A stretch of DNA of 64,000 bases from Reticulitermes speratus (GCA_021186555.1 JAJKFL010000427.1:24539238-24603237), one strand, 5' to 3'; counted from the stretch's first letter, positions 28,572 to 43,600 are shown. The notes: a model not told the origin generated them from the letters alone. Translations and numbers: made by a program.

Positions 28572-28603
<32 letters not shown>

Positions 28604-31600
28604 GAGAAAGAGAGAGAGAGACTTTTGTCTAAAATGTAATGCAAAGTAAAGGTAAAGTTGTGAAGCCAGGGTAGTGTAGTCACTATAGCAAATAGGCTAA
28701 AGGCTGGATGGTTCAGGGTTCAAATCCTGGCAGGGAATAGAGGTTTTTCTCTTCTCCAAATGTCCAGACCAGTTCTGCGGCCCCACCCAGCCTCCCATTC
28801 AATAGCTACCTGGGTTCCTTCCCAGGGGTAAAGCGGCCTGGCAGTGATACCAACCGTTCAACTCTATCTAGTGCTGAGGTAATGAATGACTGGAGCTATA
28901 ACTCTGCTCCCCACATACGCCTTCCTGGCATGGACAGGGACAACTTTACCTCTCACCTTTAGAGGTACACTTGTCCCCTTTACATGCCCTGAAGGTATAC
29001 CAGAGTATAGATGTAGCTCCATGTATTCTTAACCTCAGCACTAGATGGATATGAGTGGCCAGCTTCATGCCCCACCAGCCGCTTTATCCCCCTGACCCAG
29101 AGAATAGGAAGCTGGAGTTGGCATGGGTGTTTTGGAGAAGAGAGAAATCTGCTGTTCCTGCCTCGAGCCACAGCATAATCACTACACTGATAATGCAATG
29201 GCATCTCCTGTCTAAAATACGCGAGAAAATTAAAAGGGCAAAAATAAGGTTTAGGAGAAGTAAGGGTATACATGTACAGGCAGTTTCCATACATAATATG
29301 CAACTTACATAAACTCGGACTTCTGTAAACATTTCTTATTAATTATTAATATTATTGATATACGTAATATTAATATTATCAATTATTAATACTATAAACA
29401 TAAAATGTATTTAATTGGCATGTTTCACATGAAAAAACTGATAGAAATTACATTTTACACACGTACACGGACACTGTAAAAACATATACATAACCGATGA
29501 GGTGCAATAGATAATTGGGGGTGGGGTCAATTCCAATGTATGTAAATTTCGGGTTATGCAAAAGTTTCAGGAATGGACCCCTTACATAAGTCAGAAACTG
29601 TCTGTATAAAGAGTCATGGTGAAATGTTGCAATGTCTCATAAAGGACTGTATTATAAATTCGTGTTTTTGGCTGCTGACACAGATCAAGTGGTCAGCCGT
29701 TAGCATCCATTAATGTCTGTCGCAGGCTAAGAAATTCACAGACTACACATGAGAATGCCTTTGTTCTGAACACTCTACATTGAAAATTTTCATTGAAAAA
29801 GTGAAATGAAGTGAAAGTGGCATACATGCTTCAATACCAGCACAGTAAATAATTCCTCCTTTTTATCTCCTATGCATTTCAGATATTATCAAATCCATTA
29901 TCAGGCTGAAAATACAGTCAACATACAGAAGTTATTGAACACATATAGCTACACAGTGGACCAATATCGTATGTAGCTGTATGCATTCATTATTTCTGCA
30001 TGTGGACTGTATTTTCTCCCTGATAATGGATATGGTAACACCCTGAATGTGTCGGAGACAATAAATCACATATCACTATACACCAAGGCCTTCTTTTATG
30101 CCTCTTTGCTTTAACACCCCTTACCAAGTTGCACCACTTCTTAATTTATGCCCTCTAATTTCCGGTTTAAGACCCTTTGGCTGGCTGCATTCTATTATGC
30201 TAACCCCTTATTTACGCTGCACGTATAATTTTTGATTTATGCCCACGTTTTCAGAACACAACTAGGGCGCAAAACATGGACTTGGCATATACATAAAGCG
30301 TTACTCTGATGGTATTTAGATATATACGGTTTATAAAGTACACAGCAGAGATGAACCAATTTAAGACAACTTAGAGAATTGTTAAGTTAACGCTACCTTG
30401 GTTTTTCCATTCTTTATTATGTGGCCCTCATCCAGGATACAATAGTTCCACTTGATGGAACTGAAGAAGTCGATGTCCTTCCTGACAATATCGTACGAGG
30501 CAACCACCAGGTTGTGATACTTCACCTTGTTCCGTAACCTGCAAGTCATTCAGACAAATTAAAGAATCTCGGTACACCACAATACGACCAATATGACCCC
30601 ATACTACTGACTGTAACTAACAGCTTAAAAAAGGGATTATTCCACATTAAGTTTTTCTACAGGGTGAGAAGAAAGCATCCATCCTGTACTTTACTCACTC
30701 AGTCATCTGAAGGTTCACAAAAATCTTGACATAAGCTTGCAGAATAGGCTAAAACAGGGTTTGCATAAATTCTGAGTGCCAATTCGCCTGGGCTGCTAAA
30801 TTTTATATGGTGGTGCCTAATGCTTGTGAGTCTTCAATGTAGAGCCTGCTTCATGTCACCCTTCTGGCTCCAAGAATTTTGAGGTTGCTCCTAGATTTGT
30901 GGACAATTTGTGTAACCGTGGGCTAAAATTAAGACCCTTCTAATAGTATAGCATGACCAAGAACTTGCACTTGACATGCAGAAACACATTTCAGTACCAA
31001 AAATAAACTCGTCTAAAGAGTGAAGCTGTGTTCCAGCCTGCACACAGATGATCTTTGCCCAGTCACAGCAGCACAATGAAACACATTTATTCTCACTGTG
31101 ATCCTTCTAGCTTCAGTTTGTTGCTGAAATACTTGTGTGTTATGGTTTCTTACATCAGTTAACCTTTAAATGACATACATTCACACATGCAAACACACAT
31201 AAGAAATCAGGCCTAGAAATTCATGTTATATACTAGGCAACAATGATATCAGTTTTATTTTCCACCAAATGCCGTTTATTTCATAATTTTATCTTTTTCT
31301 GTTCAAATAATGTTTTTCATAAATCACACGCTAAAATTTACATACCAACCTGTTCGTTTAAAGATTAAGGAAGTTCGTAGTCTGCTAAAGTATAAGCTTT
31401 CTTACAACAGAGGTGAAGACCACAGCCATCCCTCCACTAGCTACTAAGAACAGTCCAAACCCCTTCTACTATCCACCCTCCCTCATCCAAACTGTGGTGC
31501 AGGCATTGCCAATAGTTCCTAGTTTGTCTTGACAGTGGACACGAAATTTACTTCTCACGTTCTGCAGGCGGTCCGATGTACTGCAATGGGTTCAGGTAAT

Positions 31601-34600
31601 CCCTTGACAGGAATTTTTCCACTTCATACACCCAATGACCTGTAAGGGTTGGAGGACAGATCACAATGGAAGGCAACGGCGCACAGTCTGGACTCCTGGA
31701 CTTCTGAAACAGAAACAGAACATGCAGCTGTAGTAAAGATAATGAGCAGTAAAAAAATTCTAGAAAGTATATTTTGAAATGACACCAACATTTAATGCCA
31801 AAATATTGACCCTTACAAAAGGGGAAACCAATGCAAAATGCTAGTACAGGATATGTATAATTTGAGAAGTGCTGAGGAAATAGAAATGGATAGAGTAAGA
31901 AATGAAACTTTTAATCCTTTCCTTACTGCTGTCCTATATATAGGATGCAAGTAGGATTGCACCTGAAGAGTTACTTTACATATGTATGCAACAAGGATAT
32001 GTACTGCATTTTCAGGACACACTGCATGATCTCTGTGTTATTTCACATAAAATGCCATGCATTTCATAATTTCATCTTCTTTTGTTTTAATAATACTCAC
32101 TTTTTACATAAAAGATGCGCTAAAATTTAAACACCGAACCCGTCCACATAAGGTTAAGGAACAAACTGGAATTTAAAATTTGTAACGACAGTATAACAAA
32201 CAATTACACTAGTTTGGCCATTAAACAGAATGGAAAGAAACAGTACATCAAAATTTTACAGCAAGAGATGTATGGGATGACCATGAATAAGATGGTTCAG
32301 TCAGGTACTGTAAGACATCCAGAAAAGAAGAAGGAGCTGGCAAGAAATCAAAAAAGAAAGATTGTGTAAACATGGAGTAAACTGGAGACCTTTGTCGATC
32401 AACACATACAGAATGGAAACAAAGCGCTTTGTTGTCGCCAAGCTCAGACCGACACTGTGGTAATATTTACTTATGAACTGACACCACAAACTCACTACTT
32501 CATTATCAGTGTCATTTAATTGTCAACCAGCACCATGTGACAAAAAAAGCAGAAACAGTGTTAGTTTGCCTTGATTTCAGGCTTCCGTGATATTGATGAG
32601 ATCGGCGCTCTTCTGGGATATTATGCGGCGTTTACTACACGACGCCGCGTAATATCCAGAAGAGCGCAGATCTCAGTGTTAGTTTGGTTTCATGCAACTC
32701 CGAATTCTTTTTTACAGAAAAGTGCATTCAGTGTTAAGTATTGCAGGGCCAGATTACTTGCTAACTGAGCTCCCTAACACTGCACACAGCTTCAGTCAGC
32801 ATGGCAGGTTTTAAAATGGACAGAAATACCGTATATTCTCGAATCTAATCCGCACTTTTTTTACAGTTTTAGAGGGCTAAAAAATCAGATGCGGATTAGA
32901 TTCGCGTGCGGATTAGATTCACGGTCTAGAGCTGGATTTTGGAAAAATGATTGAGCTGCTGTACAATATAACAATAACGTAATTAACGTAATTAATAAAC
33001 AATGTAAGAACAATACAATACAATAATCTATTATTTTATTATTTATTATTATAATTTATTATTCATCAGACTCGCCGTCATCACTCATAATTCGAGGAAT
33101 GTTCAAAGATCTGGCCTTCTTTATCGCCTCCTCGCGAGTAGATCATAACTCACAAACAGTCCAGTCTTGCGTCTCTCTTGAAAAAACGTGAAGACTGCAT
33201 CATCAATTTCAGGAAATCGTCCTTTCTTGGCTCCAGTGAATTTCCTTCGTGACGCCTCACACCCGCTGATCGCTGCCTTGTGTTTCCGCCATAGTCGAAC
33301 GTTGCTTTCATCAACTCCAAAAATTGCAGCGGCTTTGCGGTTTCCATTCTCCTCTGCGCACCGAATAACTTCACGTTTGAACTTTGCCGTATATGAGAGT
33401 CGTTTAGATTTCAGGTGTCCCTCTTCCATAACTACGGTACACGACAAATTGGAACAAGCACCTCCCACGCTTCAACAACTAAAGCTCAGCTGGCTTCAGA
33501 CGAGATTGCACACGTCTGTTGAGAAAGGCCCCGCCTCTATCGGTATGACTCATCGGCCACAGGCGTAGCGTCGGATTTTAACGCATTGGTAACATCCAAT
33601 ATTATTCAATCAGTCGCCCCGTGGGCAAGGGGTGGTTGAAGGAAAGGTGCGGATTAGAATCGCGAACTAACTTTTTTTCGTTTAAGAAGTCGCCAAAAAC
33701 TGGGTGCGGATTAGATTCGGGTGCGGTTTAGATTCGAGAATATACGGTAATTTGGGTGGTGCATGCATAGTGCTTCCCATCTTAGCAGCTACCTTCAAAT
33801 AACTCCCAGTGCCAACACCTCGCAAGTAAAACGTATCCATTCTTCTGGCACATGATGCCACATTACCTGCTAACTGGTTCCCAATGTTTCCCATTATCTA
33901 GTAACTGGTTATACCATCCCTCTATATTCACGCATCCACCTGTTCTCCGGCGTTCCTCGGACATTGAAACTCTTGAATATGAAATCACTATTGTGTCCCT
34001 AAACTTCAAGAACCAATTATCTAGTGATGCAGAGTCATATCCCAGAAGAATGGATACCTCATCCACACCAAAGTGGAAACCTAAAATCTCGCAACTAGCA
34101 AGTAATCAGGTCACACCACATACACTATGTTTGCTCATGGGTTTGTACGTGTAACACTATCACCTGAAGTCAAATTTTCCTTTTCTCTTCTCCCACTCTG
34201 TGCTGTATTTGAATTAAGTCTGTTCTCATCAAGGTAGCAAAAGCAATTAATAGTTACTTCAAACATATTTTGCTTCAAACACAAGACCAAAAAGATGGAA
34301 TGTGCATAGCGTCCACGTGTTACGGCACTCCAAATGCTCCAAACAGTTGTGACAACCATGCTAACATTATTAAGTAGATCTTTTATGTCACTGCTTATAT
34401 CACTGCCTTTAATCAACCTGAACAATGCTAATCTTATCAATACATGTTTAAATTGTTTACAACTATCTCTATTCATCACCCTACTGCAGAATTTGTACAG
34501 CATAAGCAGATCACATCAAATTTTAATAATACTGACTGCTGTGGAATGTAAAGACATGTCCCGTCTAACAAATTTGTGTCATAATGACAGTAACTCAAGA

Positions 34601-37600
34601 CAACAACTCTGACCTTTGCAGCATGTGTGGGTACCTTATCTGTAGTCCAAGCTTGCAAAGAAAACGTACAGACCCTGTCTCTGTTACTTTCCACCGGTTG
34701 CCATTTGTTAGGTGTCCAGTTTGTAACAAGCCTAGATTCAAATTTATGCATAGCTCTAACCAGATAAAACAAAAGAAAGTTCTATCTTGCACAACAGAAT
34801 TAACTCACCTTTGCATAACACAACCACACATCAGCCAAACGTTTTTTTTAACTGTAACACATCAGTTACTGGCCTTAAACATCTAACAGTCTGACTTACC
34901 CCTGAAAAACAAACAACTATCAAGGTCAAAAACCATACTCCTAAGTAACCAACATTACATATCTTCAACCTTGAAAAATTCCATTCTCTGAACACCAGGA
35001 CCCTACAAACTTAAACATAACATATATACATGAAATACAGATATACTTGAGATTAACTTCCTTCTGTGCGTGTATAACCACATGAAGGTGAAATTAATCT
35101 GTATCAGCAGTTTTCAGACTTTTCCGCTGGCATTCCACCAAATGAAATTTAACAATTTCAGTGTGCCACCATTTTCTTTTTATTTAAATAAAGAAGCTGA
35201 AATTGGAAAGACTGACTGACAGCAGGGATGAGTTATATGATGTTGCCATCAGTGCTGCGTATTAGCAAATATATGTGGCTTATTATTCATTCATTTCTTA
35301 AAATATTTATCCTTGTTTAGATTTTGATTTTTATTAAGGCCATGTACCTAGTAAACAAGTGGTTGGTGTACCAGTAGTGGTAAGCATACTACAGTTTGAG
35401 AAACCATGGTCTATATAATGTCTACAAATTTAGTTTCTGCCCCCTAGTAAACACACTGCATCTGTATTACAAAGACCATCCAGTTAATGTTGTTTAGGGA
35501 AATAATCACTGTGTATTGCAAAAAATTGTATGAAACATAAAATTCAGTATTCCTTTTAATGCTAAAGCATGTGGTGCATATTGCAAACACTGAGCCTTAC
35601 GTGATCGCTACAGAATGAAAAATGCTTTATCCCAATTACACAGACAGCAGTGTTGTTGAGCTGCAGGTTATGAAGCACAGTATTTAAGTTTATTATATAT
35701 TAGCAGGAATATAGGGAGACAGCAGTAGTTGTCATATAGGCCTGTGGCAACATGTAGCAAAATGGTGGCTGCAAGTGCCTGTTAACTTGTAGGCTTTACA
35801 GAGGCAGCATTAGCCATTTTGTATGTTTGTTTTATTGGGAGACAGTGGAGAAGGCCGCTATGTTTACAGGTGTAGGGTCCTGGTCAGAGAACGGAATTTT
35901 TCAAGGTTGAAGAAATGTAATGTTGGTTACTCAAGAGTATGGTTTTAACCTTGCTAGTGGTTTGTTTTTCAGGGGTAAGTCAGACTGTTAGATGTTTAAG
36001 GCCAGTAACTGACATGTTACAGTTAATAATACAAGGCATCACATCTCAAAGGACCGTAATCTAGAACCCATCACTGTGAGAACCTACAAGTGTAATTAAT
36101 GGAACTAGCAATGTTCTAACGTACGGCGAGTCAGACACATTGTACCTCATACTGCTTTCTCCTGTAATAATGATCTCCCGCCAGGATGCAGATCGACTGC
36201 AGAGTCTTCCCCAGTCCCATGTCATCACACAGGATGCCATGCAGCTTGTACTTATTCAGGAATGCTAACCAGTTCACACCTGCCTAAAACACATAACAAC
36301 ATTGAATTATTCATGGTGTATTTATGGTGTCAGTAGCACAGACTACATACTGTCAAATTACAGAACTGACAAATATGAAATGCAAGGTAAAAAGGTAAAG
36401 TTCTCCCTAGAACAGGCCATGAAGGCCCAGAGGGGGAGTAGAGGTATAGTTCTACTCTTTCTTTAACCCTGGCACTAGATCGGGGTGGGTGATCAACTCC
36501 ACACCCCGGCCGCTTTACCCTGAGGAAAGAGACCCAGTACCCATTGTATAGGAGGCTGGGTGGGCCCCAGGGCTGGTTTGGACAGCTGCGAAAAATCTTG
36601 ACCCCACCGGGATTCGATCCCCGGGCCATCCAGCCCGTAGCAAATCACTATACCAACTGCGCTATCGCGGCAAACAATGTGAAAGTGGTCCTGGACAAGC
36701 ATAAAGTACTGTCCCATCATCTACCTGGAGAGACTGGGAAAAACCACAGGAAACTTCAAACAGGATGGCTAGACTCAGGCCAAACTTCAACCTGGGACCT
36801 CCAGACCCTGAAGCAGTATGCTGACAACTTGACCAAGATGTTCCATAAGCAGCTCTAAGAACAACTTTGATACAAACTTTATCAGGCATGTGAGCAATTA
36901 AGAACTGCACCTGATCCACGTCTTGTCTGTACGTCTACGAGCAACAGCACAAGATCTGCTGCACTGATTCTGGGGAGTTCTAATTTTGGTTAAAATCTGA
37001 CAACAATAATGGATACATTACATGTGTTATCTGTTTCTTGGGCATAGCTCACATATACCTCACTAAATATCTGGTGGAAAATATCTCACAAAAAAATCCG
37101 CAAACAGAATTAGATATGGTTTTTTTTTTACATAATTACAGTAAAAGAAACGCATCTGTCAAAACTGTCACACTAACCACACATTTCCTAACATTGTAAA
37201 GCCTCAAATGATGACAAAAACACCCTACCTGTTGGTAAGAACGCAGTTCAGCCTGGATGGGAACAGGAACTTTGTAGTTCTCAATAGACTTTGGGTTAAA
37301 CAGCTGTTCCAAGAACTTGCGCTCACGAGCCTTCTGCTTCACCAGCTCTGGAGTGAGGTTAGGTGGATCTGGAACGCCACCATCTAGTGGCATTAGCTGT
37401 ATCAATGTTGCGAAGCAGTGAGTGGCCATTAAGCGTACGGGCTGGTTCTGGTCACTCATGCGACCTGCAACATACAGAGCTGTATCAAATTCCCCGTTTC
37501 TTACACAAGCCATTCTGAACCAACAAGGAATATGCAGGGATAGCGTGAAACCCCCTATCCACAAACAACCAACTGTTTTCATCAAGAAACACATCAAGCC

Positions 37601-40600
37601 CACACACTACTGTTAACTTAAAACATTATGTGTGTGCTGGCAGAGCTGAACCTATCATGCCTATTTTCTTTTATCTTATTTCTAAAAATCTGAATCCACA
37701 AACTCGCCTCTGGTATGAATTTTTTCCCCAATTTTGTCTCTGTTGGAATATGCACACTGCATGCATGTGAGGGACCAGAAATTCATACAAAATTCTGCTC
37801 ACAAAACCTGAAGGAAAGACCCTCTTGTAAGCCCTAGACCTAGATGACAGGATATCAAAATAAACTTACAGAAACACAATGCAAGGATATCGAATGCATA
37901 CACTGGGCTCAGTAGTGAACCTTCGGGTTCCACACAAGGTGTGGGACCTTCCTGAGTAGCTAAGTGACCATTAGCTTCTCAAGAAAGGCATTGCTATACA
38001 ACGCTAAACTGATCCTGACTTCATACTTAACCATACACTTCTAGCTAATACTTAAAGCAATCTCACACACTTTACTCTCCACTTCCTTACACAAGTCTCA
38101 CTTTAGAGCTGATCTCCAACCCTGAATGGAAGATTAATTTCATGAGACCAACAACTTGCACATACAACACATACACGTGATATCAGTCCACTCCTGCGTG
38201 TTATGGCAGCTGACCGCCATCTTCAGAGTGCCATACAAATATTTAAAACCTAGTGAATTATGATACAATTTGTAGCGTTAAAATACATTTTATCATAACA
38301 AAATCACAACCTTGTTAAAATATACATGTATAAAAATACAGAAAAATGTGGTGTTTGTTATACTTATTTTAATACAAAATTATATGTTTCATAGTGCCCC
38401 ATTATCACAAATATGCTAAAAAATTATGACTAGAAAGGATGCTAACAAGGTACTATGACACATATAATATTGTTTTAATATTAAGTATGCCATGAACACC
38501 ATATCCTTCTGTATTTTTATACACATATATTTTAACAAAGCTGCATTTTTATTGTGATACTATGTATTCTAACAATACAAACTGTATCACAATTCACTAG
38601 GTTTTAAATATTGGCGTGGCTCCCTGAAGACGGCAGTCGGCCGCCGAAACATGTAGCAGTGGACTAATGCCATGTATATGAATTTGTATGTGCACGTTGT
38701 TGGTCTTCAAAAATGAATTATATCTCACTGCACGGTAAGAATAATATTAAAATTGAATGGAAGATGTTTCCCCCTCTCTTCACTTAAACATGAGGACAGA
38801 ACATGACTGGCCTGCAGCTTCTCCCTCAATAACAGTGACCTTCTCGAAAGTGCAGCTTCTCCCTCAATAAGTGACCTTCTCAAAAGTGCAGCTTCTCCCT
38901 CAATAAGTGACCTTCTCCAACTCAAAAGTTCTTACTTACCCAGCAATGGCACCATAAGAAACACAATATATGGCACAATGCTGAACTGCAGTTTCTCCGA
39001 GATTGAAGCCAGAGCCTCAACAGCACCCTGTCGCTGTATGTCTGAGTCCACTGCTCCAAGAAGTGGCAGCACTTTATCCACAACATGTGTCATCACTGGT
39101 ACAGATGACAGGCATGCCAATGTTCCCATACAACGAGCAGCCATGTGCCTCACAGCACGGTACGGATGTGTCAGAAGAAGACATAGCCGAGGAAGACAGT
39201 CATTTAGCACCTGTTGAGGTGTTCAGAACAAAGTTCAACTGCATCTTATAATGTCACATTTCTGACCATGTACATATCAACAAATGACACTACACACACT
39301 CCCTACAAACTCTCACCTACAACCATGATACAATCAGCACTGTACTATATGGTACAGTATTACAATACTTGCATTATTATTTATATGACTTTAATGCTTT
39401 CATTTTTAAGACGAGACAAAACAAATGGTACCACCAATTACACACAATGGTATAAGAAATCGTGGTACTGGACAATCAATGCGTATGTACAAGGTATTTG
39501 TGAGTTACGATGATGAAAACTTATGGCCTGTCATCAAAACATACCCTGTCGTTAAGTCGACGAGCATCTGCATAACCAACGAAGGACACAGAAGTTGTGT
39601 GATTTCAGGCTTCTGCCACGGTTTAAATGAGATTTTCACTCTTCTTGGATATTACACAGAGCAGAATGGTAGTTAGTTACCGACGCTTCGGGGCAACCTA
39701 TCAGTCCCATCTTCTAGTGTCAAACAGTCTTCTTTGACTGCTTTACTCTTGAAGATGGAACCCATAAGTTGTCCCTAAACATCAGTAACTAACTACCAAT
39801 CTACACCATGTAACATCCCAGAAGAGCGAAGATCTCAGACACAGAAGTTGTATATCAAAACTATATTTTCCTCTCCCATGTTTCGGCACATAAAGCCATC
39901 CTCAGGAAGATCATTTAATATACCTAGTGGAAGATACCCAGGGTTTATATGTATATAGAAATACAAGCAACATATACATTGTTGTGATACATCATAAGAA
40001 CCTATAATCTAAAATGTCTGAAGCACGTGGTTCCACTACTAATATCTCACTGTCAAATCTGGTAAACCAGAGTGGCATCAAAATGTGTATTTTGCTTTTA
40101 CTTCTATATATATGTAAACTCTGGGTACCTCACACTAGTATCTTAACTATCTTCCTGAGGATGGCCCTATTGACTGAAACATGTCAGAGGGAAATAAAAC
40201 GCAGTTTTGATTTACAACTTCTATGTACTTGTATATTGCCACCCATTTTCAGTTGCAAATTAACAACAGCTTTGTTGCTATTATGGCTTCTGTTGCCAGT
40301 CTTTTTATTCTCCCATACAGCTCAAACTTGGAGCCTGTTACGGCATGCAAAATGGAAGTATGTATTTCCTTCACAAATGTGGCAAAGTTAAAATATTTGG
40401 CTGCAACAATAACAAATCAAAATTACTTGCATGGTCTTGAAGAAATTAAGAACAGATTAACCCTTTTTGAGGTTACCTAAACAATACTAAAAAACTCAGT
40501 TCCTACCTCACAGAAAACACAGAGCATTACCATAACAAAGTCTACTGTTTGAGCACAGGATGACAGAAAAATTATAAATGCAGGAAGATGACAGTTGCAG

Positions 40601-43600
40601 GAAAGTTTCAAATATTTCAGATTTATAGGGACCAAATAAATTAAAGATACAGTAATTGCAAGCAAATGATGCACACAGGAACAATGGACAGAGGTTTCAC
40701 TGTAACCGCACTTTATTCTCACAATTATATACAACACACAAATTGTGTGTAACATGCAGAGCTTTTAAGCAATAAAGCAGATGGTACATACAAGCACCTT
40801 TGGGCTTTAAAGGATTAAATTCAGGGAATCATTTATTGTCCCCTCTTCTATTTAAAGCTGTAAACAGCAAAATACACAGGACTACAATTTTACCCACTAT
40901 TTCGTATTGATGTAAGGCATGGTCGCTTTCCCTAAGGAAAGAACGCAGACTAAGTGTATTTGAGAAGCGGGTGCCAGGAATAGTATCACTATTAAACACA
41001 GTCGAAACCGGTTAAAATGACATTGGTTTATATGACACCTCGTCTATAGCGTCAGTTATTCTATGTTACTGATCAATTCCTCAATGTTAACCATAACATT
41101 ACATGCCTCGGTTAGAAGAACATTCACGTACGACACACAATATTCAGTCCCTTTCATGACGTTATAACCAAGTTCGACTGTATTTGTATTTTGAGATCTT
41201 CAGATTGTATGAAAGCAATATGTTATGTACTTTCATTTCTACACATAAGGCTATGTGCACCACTTCAGACTGATCAGATCAGAACACAAATGCATGTTAG
41301 CTGACAGCTTAACTTGGCCTGCATTATAGAGCCCAATGCAAATAATTCTGCTGTGACATGTGTCAGAGAAAGTGTCACAAAGAGGCCAGGGGCAGGACAG
41401 CAGCAATGCTAATAGCGTTCATAAACACATCTCAATGCATACAACTAGAAGTCTGAAATCCAGAATCACAAGACTTGTGAAAAAGAGTGTATTCAACAGG
41501 GGACTTGGCTGATTGCAAAAAAGAGGGGACCCAGGCACCATGTTTGCCACATGGTCCGTTTGCCTCAAGTTTTCACACAGAAACATCGTTTGAACATACT
41601 ACATGTGGAACGGAGCTTGCTGCAAGTTAATTTCGAATTGGCAACAGTGAAATTTAACCAGGCTATGCACAGATCTGCCCCTAAACACTACGCTGCCACA
41701 CTGGCATGATGTGAGGAAACAGACTTTCCAGGCATTTACACTACTAAACAACATTAACAGTAGTGTGGCTAAAAGTAGAATGACTGATGTGGCAACTATG
41801 GTGATGGAAGAGAGACCAAGGAGTGGGGACTGACATGAAGCCTCTGATTCACAGAAAAAGTATGTGAGGCCAGTTCTACTGCCACATGTACAAAACAATG
41901 CTACTGACATGCAGGCAACAGTTTATTCTTAATGTCAGACAGAATAGAGATATGGACAATGATGTAATACAAATTAAGTTGTCACTACATGTTTCACTCA
42001 CTTCATGACGCTGTCTATCAACATACACGTAATTCAACACATTTGAGTTGGGCTGTACCATCATCAGGCATGCAAGCACAACTACATTCTGAGCGTGTCC
42101 TTAAATTATTTTTCCTATTAAAACTAAGCGCTTAAATACAAAATTATTATAAATGATGAAGTAAGTTCTTTGCAAGTACTGCCACAAATGTATATTGTAA
42201 TTTTGAATTACACAGATGTTTACCTCAGGCAAGATATCAGAGTGGAGAGCCGGACTGGTGACCTCAAGGACTTGAAGACTTGACACAAGGTCCTCTGCTG
42301 CTACATCACTATTCATCAGGACGGAGGCATCTGTTGGAACATAAATTGTTTCACTTTCAGTATGCAGTATGTGCCATACAGCACAGCCCAGTTCAAGAAC
42401 AGATCTGAGACCCATATTTGGCATCAAAAACACCAACTGTGCTCGGCTGGTTGTCTCATGCCTCCAGACATGGTCTGTTCATCCCTTATGGCCTCCACTC
42501 ATTCAAACTACAGTTTAGAATCCATTTCACAGATGGAGGCACCTGTACGGCATATTCTATTATCTCCACGGAAACCCACAATTTTACACAGGCTCTGAAA
42601 CACAGGAGCTTCTCAATGGCCCCCAAATAACAGATGTGTACAATGCACTTTTTGGAATGGTAAATGGCACAGAAAAACCCAAGTACATGGGAAAAAACCT
42701 GCTCCAGTGCCACTTTGTCCACAACAAATCCCACACAGTTTACCCAGGGATTTAACTGTGGATATGGACACTTTCTCAGGCTACCAGCCGAGTCAGGTGC
42801 TTGAAAGGCAAAGAACCCTACATTTTGAGAATGGAAATGGTTCTCAACATGTTCGTTTATTTGACTATCAACCACCTTGGCTCCCTAGTGATGAGAAAAG
42901 ACGGTTGTCAAAACATTGGTTTATTAACTTCTCAACCACCTGACACAGCTGGTACCCTGGTAGTTTTATCGCATTAAGTCGCCATGAAAGCTTCGCATTA
43001 TAAGTCATGGAAGGTGGATTTCCTGTTGGCAGCTCAACTGTCAGGGGCGAGTTGTATTTTAAAGTATATTAACTGCACTGTATTCTCAGAACAGACGTAT
43101 GAATACACTCTCTAATAAAATACAGCTTGGTGACAATATTACTTAATTAAAAGTACAAATTACTGAATTTGTTTTTACTTGTATAAATCTAAGGATGGGG
43201 GGCCACACATACTGCTCTGCCCTAGAAACCACACCCCTCTAGGGATGGTCGAGGCTCCATGCATCCTTGACCTTGACTAGATGAAGATGAGCAATAAACT
43301 TTATCCCCAGTACCCACTGAATAAGTGTCTGGGTGAGCCCCAAAATGGGTCTGAATGGACAGAGAAATCTCTGCCCCTGTGGGAATCTGTACACCACTTC
43401 ATTGATCACCCACTTAATAACCAACCGATTACAAACCATGTTACAAAAATAAATGTTGTTTATCAAACTGTACTTCCTTCCAGTTAACTCACCAAATGTA
43501 TTCAAGTCAATGGTGTCCTTCAGATAGCCAACCATAATCTGCCATAACTTTGGTAACTTCTGCGGCATGTCTCTACCAAAATACAAACTTACTGCTGTTA

